A stretch of 64,000 nucleotides of DNA. Origin: Devosia oryziradicis. Its GTDB lineage: Bacteria > Pseudomonadota > Alphaproteobacteria > Rhizobiales > Devosiaceae. A model generated the notes under the pieces. It saw only the letters and a program-made list of their open reading frames with translations, was not told the origin of the DNA and did no database searches. Of this stretch, positions 17,628-26,437 are shown in pieces; within the stretch, counting starts at the first letter, position 1, and every line of letters begins with the position of its first letter. The position numbers were made by a program, and so were the translations under genes. The stretch covers positions 3,321,001 to 3,385,000 of the forward strand of contig NZ_CP068047.1 in the NCBI RefSeq assembly GCF_016698645.1. Direction: 5' to 3'.

Positions 17628-19034
17628 CTAATCCAGCTTGTACGCATCCTTGGCCGCCTGGTAGCTCAGGTGCTTGGCGATATCGCGGGCCGTGGACATG
17701 GTGATGCGATTTTCGCCGACCCAGCGGCCGAGCAAGCCGCAGACTTCGCGGCGCCAGACGTCGTGGCGTGCAGGGATAGACAGTAGCGCGCGGGTGTCGT
17801 CGTTGAAGCCTGCAAGATTGTAGAAGCCGGCCGACTCCACCACCTGGTCGAGATAGCGGCGGATGCCCTGCGGGCTGTCATGGAACCACCAGGGCGGTCC
17901 GATCATCAGGCTGGGCCAATAGCCGGCCATGGGCGCCAGTTCGCGGGCATAGGTGGTCTCATCGAGCCCGAACATGATGAGCCGCAGATTGGGTTCATTG
18001 CCGCAGCGCGAGAGCAGGGCCCGCAGGCCATTCACGTAGTCGGTGGTGCCGGGGATATCGGCGCCCAGATCGGTACCGCGCTCGACCATGAGCAGCGGAT
18101 CGGTATTGCGGCGCGAGCCGGCGTGAAGCTGCATCACCATGCCGTCTTCGACCGAAAGCAGCGCCATCTCCGTCATCATCTGGGCGCGGAACAGCTCGGC
18201 ATCGGCAGCGTCGTGCCGGCCCGCGAGCACCTTGTCGAGCAAAGCTTGCTTTTCGGGCGCGGAGAGATCGGCGGTGTTCGCCGTGGGGACGCCGTGATCG
18301 GTGGCGACGGCACCGAAGCGGCGGAAGTATTCGCGGCGGTTGCGATGAGCATTGATGAGCCCCGACCAGTTGGCGACGTTCTCGCCTGATATCTCGCCGA
18401 ACTTCTGCAGGTTCTCGACGATGGCGGCGCGGCTCGGATCGGTCACGTCATCGGGGCGATACGTGGTGCGGACACGGCCGATGATGCCCTTGGTTTCCAT
18501 CGCCTGGTGATGCACCAACGGATCGAGAGCAAATTCGGTGGTGGCGATGACCTCGACGCGGGCGCGATCAAGCAGTGCCATGGGCAGCAGTGCCGGCGTG
18601 GCGAGGGCAGCGTCGATGGTGTCATAGATGGCGTCGGCCGTGGCGGGCGACAGCTCCTGTTCGATGCCGAACGCCCATTGGAGCGAATGATCGATCCAGG
18701 TCTTGGAGGGCGTACCGGCGAAGAGGTGGTAGTTGGCGGCAAACAGCCGCCAGGCGTCGCGCCCTTTGGCGACCGGCTTGCCATCCTTGCGGGGGACGCC
18801 GAGGTCATCATAGCTCAGGCCGCGGCTGCGCAACATACGCAGCACATAGTGATCGGGCGTCAGAAACAGCGCCGCCGGATCGGAAAAGCGCCCGTTATTG
18901 GCAAACCATGACGGATCCGTGTGCCCATGCGGGCAGATCAGGGGCAGGTCGCGAACTTCTGGATAAAGCTCGCGCGCGATGGCGCGGGCGGGCTCGGAGG
19001 CAGGGAGCAGGCGGTCTGGATGCAAATGGGTCAT
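17628..19034 (-). CDS. uxaC: Glucuronate isomerase (uronate isomerase)
   Basis: A 468-residue member of the UxaC family of the amidohydrolase superfamily, interconverting D-glucuronate with D-fructuronate and D-galacturonate with D-tagaturonate. Features include LICPHGHTDPSWFA (metal-binding HxH-like region), VMQLHAGSRRNTD, GFDDT-like and FHDSPQGIRRYLD segments. MTHLHPDRLLP at 19034 fits family length and has upstream regulatory sequence; the frame continues to 19070 without a good ribosome site. No other hexuronate gene is adjacent. The upstream 17-bp motif at 19074-19090 may be an operator. Confidence 0.93.
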   Translation of the reverse strand: MTHLHPDRLLPASEPARAIARELYPEVRDLPLICPHGHTDPSWFANNGRFSDPAALFLTPDHYVLRMLRSRGLSYDDLGVPRKDGKPVAKGRDAWRLFAANYHLFAGTPSKTWIDHSLQWAFGIEQELSPATADAIYDTIDAALATPALLPMALLDRARVEVIATTEFALDPLVHHQAMETKGIIGRVRTTYRPDDVTDPSRAAIVENLQKFGEISGENVANWSGLINAHRNRREYFRRFGAVATDHGVPTANTADLSAPEKQALLDKVLAGRHDAADAELFRAQMMTEMALLSVEDGMVMQLHAGSRRNTDPLLMVERGTDLGADIPGTTDYVNGLRALLSRCGNEPNLRLIMFGLDETTYARELAPMAGYWPSLMIGPPWWFHDSPQGIRRYLDQVVESAGFYNLAGFNDDTRALLSIPARHDVWRREVCGLLGRWVGENRITMSTARDIAKHLSYQAAKDAYKLD

Positions 19035-19073
19035 GGCGTCGTTACTGCCATGGTCCGCGGGGAAGATCAATCA

Positions 19074-19090
19074 TCTTCCATACAAGATCG
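19074..19090 (-). promoter_or_regulatory. 17-bp motif upstream of uxaC
   Basis: On the minus strand this reads CGATCTTGTATGGAAGA, identical to 12626-12642. It lies 40-56 bp before the uxaC start, beside an A/T-rich stretch (19099-19120) that could hold the promoter. A GntR-type regulator of hexuronate genes is one candidate for the binding protein, but this is inference. Confidence 0.3.
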
Positions 19091-19248
19091 AGATGCCTTG
19101 CATTTTATGTAAATTAACCGCGTTCCGAGGATGGCGTTCGTCCGAGGCGAGCGCGGGATTACCTTCAGCTGGCGGGTGAGAACAGCGCAAACGCGGCTGC
19201 CCAAGGGTCCAATTCGGTCAGAGCGACCGGCAGACTGAGGGGTAGACG

Positions 19249-19410
19249 ATGGCGCATATCGACAGCAACGATCCCAGCCTGGCAGCGGCGCGCCGGCAAG
19301 CCAGGCATTCGGGCTATGTCCAGCATGCACAGGTCATGCTGATGGCGGCGGGGATTGCCGCATTTGGCATCGTGGCGGTGGCCGCCACTGTGATGACCAC
19401 CCTGCTCTAG
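19249..19410 (+). CDS. Very small single-span membrane protein
   Basis: A 53-residue ORF, MAHIDSNDPSLAAARRQARH..., with a charged N-terminal half and a C-terminal hydrophobic helix (about residues 27-50). A strong TGAGGGG ribosome site lies 6-9 nt before the ATG, which is the main evidence that it is real. It ends 79 bp before the response regulator. Its layout resembles the 58-residue protein at 17337, but I see no clear sequence similarity and no known family. Confidence 0.55.
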   Translation: MAHIDSNDPSLAAARRQARHSGYVQHAQVMLMAAGIAAFGIVAVAATVMTTLL

Positions 19411-19489
19411 CCAACGCGGAGCCTCTGAGCTCTTGCTTCCGTGCCTTACGGAAACACACTAGTGTGCCGCCGGGGAGAGACCGGCGCCG

Positions 19490-20164
19490 ATGCGAATACT
19501 GCTCGTCGAAGACAATGAAGACCTGGGCGAGGCGATCCAGAAGCGGCTGCGCAATTCCGGCCATTCGGTCGAGTGGGTGCGCGATGGCAATGAGGTCGTG
19601 CCGGCGGCACAGGGCGACGATTTCGACGCCGTGGCGCTGGACCTGATGCTGCCCAGCCGCGACGGCATCGGGCTGATCGCGGAGTTGCGCAAGGGCAGGT
19701 TCAGCGCGCCGATCCTGGTTATTACCGCGCGCTCGGAAATCGACGACAAGGTCAGCCTGCTGGATCTGGGCGCAGACGACTATCTGGTGAAGCCGTTCGA
19801 CCTGCGGGAGCTCGAGGCGCGGCTGCGCGCGCTGATCCGGCGCACGGGCGGGCAGACGACAAGCACGCTGGGTGTGGGCAACCTAGAAATGGACCTGGCG
19901 GGGCTCAATGCCAGCATCGGCGGGCGCGCCCTGGAACTGGGACGGCGCGAGTTCCGGCTGCTGGAAATCCTCGTTACCAATGCCGGCCGCGTGGTGCCCA
20001 AGGAGCGGCTGATGAACCAGCTGTTCAATTTCGATGAGGCGGTCTCAGTCAACGCGCTGGAACTGCATATTTCGCGGCTGCGCAAGAAGCTTGAGCCGGC
20101 CAATATCGAGATCGGCACGGTGCGCGGCGTCGGCTATGTGGTCCGGGCGCCGCATGGCGGCTAA
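19490..20164 (+). CDS. OmpR-family response regulator (TctD-like)
   Basis: A 224-residue regulator. The receiver (about 1-115) has the acidic pair in LLVEDNEDLG, phosphoacceptor Asp in VALDLMLPSRDG, Thr in LVITAR and Lys in YLVKPFDL. The winged-helix DNA-binding domain (about 125-220) ends in LHISRLRKKLE...IGTVRGVGYVVR. It resembles TctD/QseB regulators, which control tricarboxylate uptake with a TctE kinase. The kinase gene overlaps its 3' end by 11 bp, indicating translational coupling. Confidence 0.93.
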   Translation: MRILLVEDNEDLGEAIQKRLRNSGHSVEWVRDGNEVVPAAQGDDFDAVALDLMLPSRDGIGLIAELRKGRFSAPILVITARSEIDDKVSLLDLGADDYLVKPFDLRELEARLRALIRRTGGQTTSTLGVGNLEMDLAGLNASIGGRALELGRREFRLLEILVTNAGRVVPKERLMNQLFNFDEAVSVNALELHISRLRKKLEPANIEIGTVRGVGYVVRAPHGG

Positions 20165-22619
20165 GTCCTTCTCCATCCGCAATCGCATTGTGGCGCTGGC
20201 GCTGGCGCTGCTGCTGGCGGCGGCGGTGGTGCTGATCGTCTTCATTCGTGACTATGCCGAGCGGTCGGCCGACCGGGCGTTCGACCGGCTGCTGGCCGCC
20301 TCGGCGCTCACCATTGCCGGTGCGGTGCAGGTGGAGAACGACACCGTCATAGTCGAACTGCCGTTTGCCTCGTTCGGCATGTTTTCGGGGCGTGACCGGG
20401 TGTTCTATGCCGTGGAAAGCCCTGGCGGCGGGGCGGTGACGGGGTATGAAGACCTGTCGCGCATGCTGCCGGAGATGACCTCGGCGGGACCTGTTTTCGC
20501 CGACACGATCTATCGCGGTGACCTGGTGCGCGTGGCGAGCGTGGGGCGGTTGACGTCATCGGGCGGCGATGCGGACTGGGTAACCATCCATGTCGCCGAA
20601 ACGCAGAGCGAGCGCGAGGCGCTTGCCGGAGAGATACTTTCAAACGCCATCGTGCCCGTGGTGGCACTGACGCTCCTGGCCGTGGCCCTGGTGTGGTTCG
20701 GCATCGGGCGCATGTTCGCCCCGCTTTATCAGTTGGAGCAGGAATTGCGGGGGAGAGCGCCGGACGACCTCAGCCCGGTGGACGTGCCCGTGCCGGTCGA
20801 GGTTAGTCACCTGGTGTCCGGGCTCAATGCCTTCATGGCCCGCCTGGGCAGCGCCATGGAGCGGGTGTCGGGGCTCGTTGCGGAAGCCGCGCATGAGGTG
20901 CGGACGCCGCTGGCGTCGCTGCGGGCGCAGGCGGAAGTCGCAATAGACGAACAGGATCCGGTGGCGTTGCGGGCGCGCGTGGGCCGCATTCACCAGGGCG
21001 CGGTGCAGGCGAGCCAGCTGGTGTCGCAATTGCTGATGGAGGCGACGATTTCCCACCGCCTCGAGAACCAGGAGACCGACACGACGGCGTTCGGCCAGGT
21101 GGTGGACGACGTGCGGCAGCGGCTCGACCCGGACCAGGCGGGGCGGCTGGTGGTGGACTTGCCCGAGGTCGTGGCGGGAGCGCAAATTCGCGGCGATCGG
21201 GTGGCGCTGCGCGAGATGGTGCGCAATGTGGTGGACAATGCGCTGGTCTATTCGAGCGGACCGGTAGAACTGGGCGGCGCGGTAGGCGACGGCGTGATGC
21301 GGTTCGTAGTCAGCGACCACGGGCCCGGCATTTCCGACAGTGAAAAACCGCTGGTGCTGGAACGGTTCAAGCGTGGAGCGGCAAGTGGAGGGTCGGCGGG
21401 ATCGGGCCTGGGCCTGTCGATCGTCAAGCGGGTTGCAGAGGCGCATCGCGGTTCGCTGCGACTGACGGATCGGGCGGGGGGCGGGCTGGTGGTGGAGATA
21501 GAGTTGCCCCTGGTGGGGCGCAATCCCAAGCTCGAGCAGATGCGGCGGGCGCTGGGCTCGCTGTCGGCGCTGGTGCTCTGCCTGCTGCTGCTCAACCCAA
21601 GTGATGCGCAGGCCGCTTCCACCCGCTATCCGGCGCGTGATGGCGCCGGTGAGGTGGTGCTGACCATTGTCGGTGTCACCGATACGCCGCTCTTCGCGCA
21701 GTTCATCGCCGGCTTCCAGGCGCAGCGGCCGGACGTGACCGTCGTCTATGAGGAAACCGATTCCGTGCCGCTTTACGAGCGCTACCTGAGCGGTGACTTG
21801 ACGCCCAAGCCGGACCTGCTGGTCAGCTCGGCCTCGGACCTGATGATCAAGCTGGCCAATGACGGCCATGCCATGGCCTATGACAGCCCGTTCCTCGGCG
21901 CCCTGCCCCAATGGGCGCATTGGCGGAACGAGGTGTTCGGCTTCACCTTCGAGCCAGCTGTCATCATCTACAATCCGGACCGGATCACTGCCGAGGAGGT
22001 GCCACGCACTCACCTGACGCTGGCGGAGATGCTGGAGACGCAGACCGCGCGCTTTCGCGGGACGATCGCCACCTACGACATTGCCCTGTCAGGCGTGGGC
22101 TATCTGCTGGCCTCACAGGATCAGGTGATCTCGTCGAACTTCTGGCGGCTGGCCGCGGCGTTCGGGCGGGTGGAGGCGGTGTTTTCCGGTTCGAGCCCGG
22201 CAATCCTGAATGGCGTTGCGGATGGCTCGCTGGCGCTGGGCTACAATGTGCTGGGCTCCTATGCCTTTGCGCGTAAGGCCGATGGCGCCAATATTGAGAT
22301 CGTGGTGCCCGACGACTATGTGCTGGTGCTGACCCGTGCCATGCTGATCCCGCGCGATGCGCCCTCACCCGAACTGGGCAAGGCCTTCGTCGACTTCGCC
22401 CTCTCGCCGGCAGGCCAGGCAATTGCGGCCGAGCAGACGGCGCTGGGCTCGGTCGTGCCGGGTGGGAGTGGCGAATGGACGAGCGAGGCTATCGCAGCCC
22501 GCGGCCGCGGAGTGATCCAGCCTATTCCGCTGGGTCCGGCCTTGCTGGTGTCTCTGGATCAGCAAAGGCGCCAGCGATTTCTCGACAGCTGGGGCGAGAT
22601 TGTGTCGCCCAAGCCGTGA
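20154..22619 (+). CDS. TctE-like sensor histidine kinase fused to a C-terminal periplasmic solute-binding protein
   Basis: One uninterrupted 821-residue frame with two normally separate proteins. Residues 1-454 are a TctE-type kinase: TM1 (about 11-31), periplasmic 2CSK_N-like sensor (about 35-160), TM2 (about 163-186), HAMP, H-box EAAHEVRTPLASL (H247), N-box RNVVDNALVYS, G1 DHGPGIS and G2 GSGLGLSIVKR. Residues 463-487 look like a signal peptide or third membrane span (positive MRR, hydrophobic core, SDAQA cleavage site). Residues 488-821 are a type-2 solute-binding protein of the Fe3+/extracellular family 1 kind (LTIVGVTDTPLFAQFIAGFQ; ...IIYNPDRI; ...LSPAGQAIA). No stop separates them, and the internal ATG at 21540 has no good ribosome site. 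The topology would put the binding domain in the periplasm beside the sensor. Confidence 0.85.
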   Translation: MAAKSFSIRNRIVALALALLLAAAVVLIVFIRDYAERSADRAFDRLLAASALTIAGAVQVENDTVIVELPFASFGMFSGRDRVFYAVESPGGGAVTGYEDLSRMLPEMTSAGPVFADTIYRGDLVRVASVGRLTSSGGDADWVTIHVAETQSEREALAGEILSNAIVPVVALTLLAVALVWFGIGRMFAPLYQLEQELRGRAPDDLSPVDVPVPVEVSHLVSGLNAFMARLGSAMERVSGLVAEAAHEVRTPLASLRAQAEVAIDEQDPVALRARVGRIHQGAVQASQLVSQLLMEATISHRLENQETDTTAFGQVVDDVRQRLDPDQAGRLVVDLPEVVAGAQIRGDRVALREMVRNVVDNALVYSSGPVELGGAVGDGVMRFVVSDHGPGISDSEKPLVLERFKRGAASGGSAGSGLGLSIVKRVAEAHRGSLRLTDRAGGGLVVEIELPLVGRNPKLEQMRRALGSLSALVLCLLLLNPSDAQAASTRYPARDGAGEVVLTIVGVTDTPLFAQFIAGFQAQRPDVTVVYEETDSVPLYERYLSGDLTPKPDLLVSSASDLMIKLANDGHAMAYDSPFLGALPQWAHWRNEVFGFTFEPAVIIYNPDRITAEEVPRTHLTLAEMLETQTARFRGTIATYDIALSGVGYLLASQDQVISSNFWRLAAAFGRVEAVFSGSSPAILNGVADGSLALGYNVLGSYAFARKADGANIEIVVPDDYVLVLTRAMLIPRDAPSPELGKAFVDFALSPAGQAIAAEQTALGSVVPGGSGEWTSEAIAARGRGVIQPIPLGPALLVSLDQQRRQRFLDSWGEIVSPKP

Positions 22620-22853
22620 GGCACCGGACTCGCCTTCAATCGGCACGACGCCATGCCCAAAATGCATGAGTAAGACTATGGTCCTAGCCAAGCGGCAGGT
22701 TTCAGGGGATTTTGCCGGCCGTTTTGCAGCGGCATGCGCAGAGCGCATGGCCGGCTTGACCTTTTGCCCCTAGCAGCGCGAAGTCGACGAGCCCATCTAC
22801 ACACTCATGAAAGCGGCCCGGCAATTCGGTCGGGGCTGATGAGGAAACTGGCT

Positions 22854-23021
22854 ATGAGCACCACCCGCAAGTTCTTTGCGACCCTTGGCACCTTCGTCGA
22901 AGTGTTCGGCAGCGCTGCTGCCGTTTCGAACGCGGTCGAGGGTGGTCGTGCCCCCAAGGCCAAGCACCTCAAGTCCCTCGGTATCGACGCCGACGCTTTC
23001 CGTTCGATCGGCAAGCTCTAA
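22854..23021 (+). CDS. Small basic protein of unknown function
   Basis: A 55-residue protein, MSTTRKFFATLGTFVEVFGS, ending in APKAKHLKSLGIDADAFRSI plus GKL. AGGAAA lies about 6 nt before the ATG at 22854; an in-frame ATG at 22839 is less well placed. The C-terminal helix recalls the short arginine- or lysine-rich DUF1127-type proteins common in alphaproteobacteria, but the match is not firm. It has its own strong terminator downstream, so it is probably monocistronic and well expressed. Confidence 0.6.
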   Translation: MSTTRKFFATLGTFVEVFGSAAAVSNAVEGGRAPKAKHLKSLGIDADAFRSIGKL

Positions 23022-23088
23022 GTCTCCCTGGCGCGGGGCGCTTTCCCTCCCTGGAGCGACCTGCGCCGAGCGGCTGATCTGACGTGAG

Positions 23089-23125
23089 AAAGCCCGGATG
23101 CCCTTGAATGGGCGTCCGGGCTTTT
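23089..23125 (+). terminator. Strong rho-independent terminator
   Basis: A 15-bp stem (AAAGCCCGGATGCCC pairing with GGGCGTCCGGGCTTT, one G-T pair) with a 6-nt loop and a short T-run. It lies 68 bp after the small gene at 22854-23021 and also faces the convergent tctA side. Confidence 0.85.
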
Positions 23126-23168
23126 GCGTTGTCTGGCTACGGGGAGATAGGGGCCGGCCCACCGGCCG

Positions 23169-23250
23169 TCACCCTCGGGCCCGACCCGAGGGCGTTGCAC
23201 TTACCCAACGTGCAGCAAGTGAAGAGCCCTCGGGTCAAGCCCGAGGGTGA
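23169..23250. repeat. Intergenic inverted-repeat element, copy B
   Basis: Arms at 23169-23193 and 23226-23250 are near-perfect reverse complements (TCACCCTCGGG... and ...CCCGAGGGTGA) and match the arms of copy A at 17517-17598. The centre (GCACTTACC, CGTGCAGC, AGTG) matches the reverse complement of copy A's centre at most positions, so copy B is inverted relative to copy A. It lies between the terminator and the tctA 3' end. Confidence 0.85.
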
Positions 23251-23287
23251 CGATCGGTGGATGGGGCAGGCTTGTCCCCGATCCAAA

Positions 23288-24835
23288 TCAATCCTCGTCG
23301 GCGGCCATCTGCTGGAGCACGGCGCCCTTTCCCCGCATGCGCAGGTAGAGGGGGATGAGCAAAGCGGCGGCGGCAATCACGTAAAGCGTGACGGCGATGG
23401 GCGAATGCACCAGCGCCACCGGATCGCCCTGGCTGATTGCGAGTGCCCGGCGCAGCTGCTGCTCGGCCAGCGGCCCCAGGATCAGGCCGATGACGACAGG
23501 GGCGATCGGATAGCCGAAGCGGCGCAGGCCATAGCCAAGAATGCCGAAAGCCAGCAGGATCAGCAGTTCAAACGAGAACGGGATCGGACCCAGGCGGCCG
23601 GACATGGCGCCGTTGGCACCCAGCGTGCCCAGCGTCGCGAAGGTCAGGATGCCGGCATATAGCCAGGGCCGCGGGATGGTCAGCAGCTTCACCCAGAGGC
23701 CGATCAGCGGCAGGTTGAGCACCAGCAGCATGAAATTGGCCACGAGCAGGCTGGCAATCAAAGACCAGACGAGCGGCGCATTGTTCTCGAAGAGCAGCGG
23801 GCCCGGTTGCAGGCCGAACTGCTGGAAGCCGGCCAGCATGATGGCCGCAGTTGCGGAGGTGGGCAGGCCCAGCGTCAGCAGGGGTACCAGGGTACCCGCC
23901 GCCGAGGCATTGTTGGCCGCCTCTGGGCCGGCCACGCCCTCGATGGCGCCCTGGCCGAACTCCTCGGGATGCTTGGAGAGGCGACGCTCGGCGGCATAGG
24001 AGAAGAAGGTGCCGATTTCAGCGCCGCCGGCGGGCATGGCGCCGATAGGAAAGCCGATGACGGTGCCTCGCAGCCAGGCGGCCCAGGATCGCTTCCAATC
24101 CTGCAGCGTCATCCACACCGAGCCCTTGACCGCCAGAACCTCTTCCTTGATCTGGCTTGGAGAGGCGGCGATGGCAAGGGTCTCGCCGATAGCGAAGAGA
24201 GCAACCGCAAGAGTGGTCACTTCGATGCCGTCGAGGAGGTCGGGAATACCAAAGGCGAGGCGCGCCTGGCCGGTCTGCAGGTCGATGCCGATGCAGCCCA
24301 GGCCCAGACCGATGAACAGTGCGGTGATGCCGCGCAGCGCGCTGTCACCGAAGGCAGCCGACACGGTGATAAAGGCCAGCACCATCAAAGCAAAATAGTC
24401 GGCCGGTCCGAAGGACAAGGCGACCTTGACCACCCAGGGCGCAAGGAAAGCCAGGGCCACCGTGGCGATGAGTCCGGCGACAAAAGAGCCGATGGCCGCC
24501 GTCGCAAGCGCCGGGCCGCCCCTGCCCTTGCGGGCCATCTTGTTGCCCTCGAGCGCAGTGACGATCGAAGCGGATTCGCCGGGCGTATTGAGCAGGATGG
24601 AGGTGGTCGAGCCGCCATACATGCCGCCATAGTAGATGCCGGCGAACATGATGAGCGAGCCCGTCGGATCGAGACGGTAGGTGACGGGCAGCAGCAGCGC
24701 CACGGTCAGGGCCGGACCGATGCCAGGCAGCACGCCAACGGCCGTGCCCAGGGTCACGCCGAGCAAAGCGTAGAGCAGATTCTGCCATTGCATCGCGGCC
24801 ACGAGGCCATTGGCAAGCAGACCGAAAGTATCCAT
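23288..24835 (-). CDS. tctA: Tripartite tricarboxylate transporter, large membrane subunit
   Basis: A 515-residue protein with about twelve membrane segments, the large permease of a TTT (tripartite tricarboxylate) secondary transporter. Diagnostic stretches are [42 protein letters not shown], and [20 protein letters not shown]. It works with the small TctB subunit and the periplasmic TctC receptor encoded immediately upstream in order tctC-tctB-tctA. The substrate may be citrate or another carboxylate; sequence does not fix it. Confidence 0.95.
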   Translation of the reverse strand: MDTFGLLANGLVAAMQWQNLLYALLGVTLGTAVGVLPGIGPALTVALLLPVTYRLDPTGSLIMFAGIYYGGMYGGSTTSILLNTPGESASIVTALEGNKMARKGRGGPALATAAIGSFVAGLIATVALAFLAPWVVKVALSFGPADYFALMVLAFITVSAAFGDSALRGITALFIGLGLGCIGIDLQTGQARLAFGIPDLLDGIEVTTLAVALFAIGETLAIAASPSQIKEEVLAVKGSVWMTLQDWKRSWAAWLRGTVIGFPIGAMPAGGAEIGTFFSYAAERRLSKHPEEFGQGAIEGVAGPEAANNASAAGTLVPLLTLGLPTSATAAIMLAGFQQFGLQPGPLLFENNAPLVWSLIASLLVANFMLLVLNLPLIGLWVKLLTIPRPWLYAGILTFATLGTLGANGAMSGRLGPIPFSFELLILLAFGILGYGLRRFGYPIAPVVIGLILGPLAEQQLRRALAISQGDPVALVHSPIAVTLYVIAAAALLIPLYLRMRGKGAVLQQMAADED

Positions 24836-24850
24836 GTCAGCGTCTTTCGC

Positions 24851-25336
24851 TCAAGGGATGAGGCGCTCGATGGGGCCCGTTGGCAGGGAAAGCTGCAGCC
24901 CGCGCGAGAAGATGAACCAGATGACAAAGGCCAGCACGAAACCGATCGGGATGGTCTGCCACAGCGGCCCGCGGCCGAAGCCCTTGGCGGTGAAAGCGAA
25001 CAGCACGGCGGTGGCGATGGAGAAACCCGCCCAGCCGAGAAGCAGCATCTGGCCAACCAGCCCGCCGATGATCCACAGCATCGGGCCGTAATTGTCCTTC
25101 TCGCGGGGCGGAAAGCTACCGCGCAGGGCCGAGATGACGGTTCCGATGGAGAGCAGGATCAGGCCGCCCGCTATGACATAGGGGAACACCTGCGGGCCGA
25201 CCTTGGCCTGAACGGGCGGCAAGCGCATCTGCGCGGTCTGCCAGATAATCACTGCGGCAATCGCCGCCAACGCAAGCGCGATGACAAGCGCCGCCCCGTC
25301 GGGGCGGCGCGAGAGGTTGGGTTCGCCTGAACTCAT
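24851..25336 (-). CDS. tctB: Tripartite tricarboxylate transporter, small membrane subunit
   Basis: A 161-residue protein with four predicted membrane helices (for example ALVIALALAAIAAVIIW and FAFTAKGFG flanked by helices), the expected size for TctB. Its ATG overlaps the tctC stop (ATGA) and tctA starts 15 bp downstream, so the three genes are translationally linked. TctB is poorly conserved in sequence; the call rests mainly on size, helices and position. Confidence 0.9.
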   Translation of the reverse strand: MSSGEPNLSRRPDGAALVIALALAAIAAVIIWQTAQMRLPPVQAKVGPQVFPYVIAGGLILLSIGTVISALRGSFPPREKDNYGPMLWIIGGLVGQMLLLGWAGFSIATAVLFAFTAKGFGRGPLWQTIPIGFVLAFVIWFIFSRGLQLSLPTGPIERLIP

Positions 25337-26277
25337 TGGACGAGGCCAATGTCTTTCAGGATGCCCGATGTCGCCTCGATATCGGAAGCGAGCTGGGCGT
25401 CGAAATCGGCACCGGCGAGATACATGTCCTGCCAGCCTTTGGTTTCAAGCGTCTGCTTCCAGGTCGCCGAGGTCACCATCTTTTCGATGTCGGCATTGAT
25501 GGCAGCCTTCTGCTCCTCGGTGATCTCGGGGGCGGCAGCAACCATGCGCCAGTTTTCAACGACGAGATCGACGCCAGCTTCCTTCAGTGTGGGGATTTCC
25601 GAGCCTTCGAGACGGGCGGCACCGGTCGAGGCCAGGGCCCGCAGGTCACCCGATTCGATCTGGGCGGCGAATTCGCCCAGACCCGAAATACCCACGGTGA
25701 CCTGGCCACCAAGCACCGCCGCGAGGGCTTCGCCACCGCCGGAGAAGGCGATGTAGTTGACCGTGGTGGGATCGACGCCAACGGTCTTGGCGAAGAGGCC
25801 AGCCGCGATGTGGTCGACGCCGCCGGCCGAGCCGCCGGCCCAGGAGACGGAGCCGGGATTGGCCTTGAGCTTGGCGATCAGGTCATCGACGGTCTTGAGC
25901 TCGGAGGCAGCGGGAACCACGATCACGTCCGACTCGCCGGTGAGCCGCGCGATGGGCGTGACATTGGCGAGCGAGACGGGCGAGGCGTTGGTGAGGATGG
26001 CGCCGACCATCACATAGCCACCGACGATCAGGGCATTGGGGTTGCCGGTCGACTGGTTGACGAACTGGGCCAAGCCGATCGTGCCGCCGGCACCGGGAAC
26101 ATTGGTCACCTGCACATTGCCCGAAATGCCTTCGGCCTGCATGGCCTCCTGCATGGAGCGGGCGGTCTGGTCCCAACCGCCGCCGGGGGCAGCGGGGGCC
26201 ATGATGGTGTAGTCGGCGGCGAAAGCGGGAACAGCCATTGCGCCAGAAACCAGCGCGGCCAAGAGCAGCTTGTTCAT
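25333..26277 (-). CDS. tctC: Tripartite tricarboxylate transporter, periplasmic receptor
   Basis: A 314-residue Bug/TctC-family binding protein with a Sec signal peptide (MNKLLLAALVSGAMAVPAFA, cleavage near residue 20). The family pattern is clear: IMAPAAPGGGWDQTARSMQE (ligand loop), NVPGAGGTIGLAQFVN, and SVSWAGGSAGGVDHIAAGL. The start at 26277 has GGAGGA upstream. It delivers carboxylate to TctAB. The TctD/TctE-like pair at 19490-22619 is the natural candidate regulator, although it lies about 3 kb away and convergently. Confidence 0.94.
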   Translation of the reverse strand: MNKLLLAALVSGAMAVPAFAADYTIMAPAAPGGGWDQTARSMQEAMQAEGISGNVQVTNVPGAGGTIGLAQFVNQSTGNPNALIVGGYVMVGAILTNASPVSLANVTPIARLTGESDVIVVPAASELKTVDDLIAKLKANPGSVSWAGGSAGGVDHIAAGLFAKTVGVDPTTVNYIAFSGGGEALAAVLGGQVTVGISGLGEFAAQIESGDLRALASTGAARLEGSEIPTLKEAGVDLVVENWRMVAAAPEITEEQKAAINADIEKMVTSATWKQTLETKGWQDMYLAGADFDAQLASDIEATSGILKDIGLVQ

Positions 26278-26437
26278 AAGTCCTCCCATATCATATCCGG
26301 AACGTCGTTGCGTTCGTGACGAGGGAGAATAGGCTGCGTCCCTGTCACCGTCCTGTCAGCGCGGCGCCTACGCCATGCGACTTTGGTTCATCTGGATAGC
26401 TGGGGGCAGCTTGCGCCACTGACGCGGGGATTGCAAC

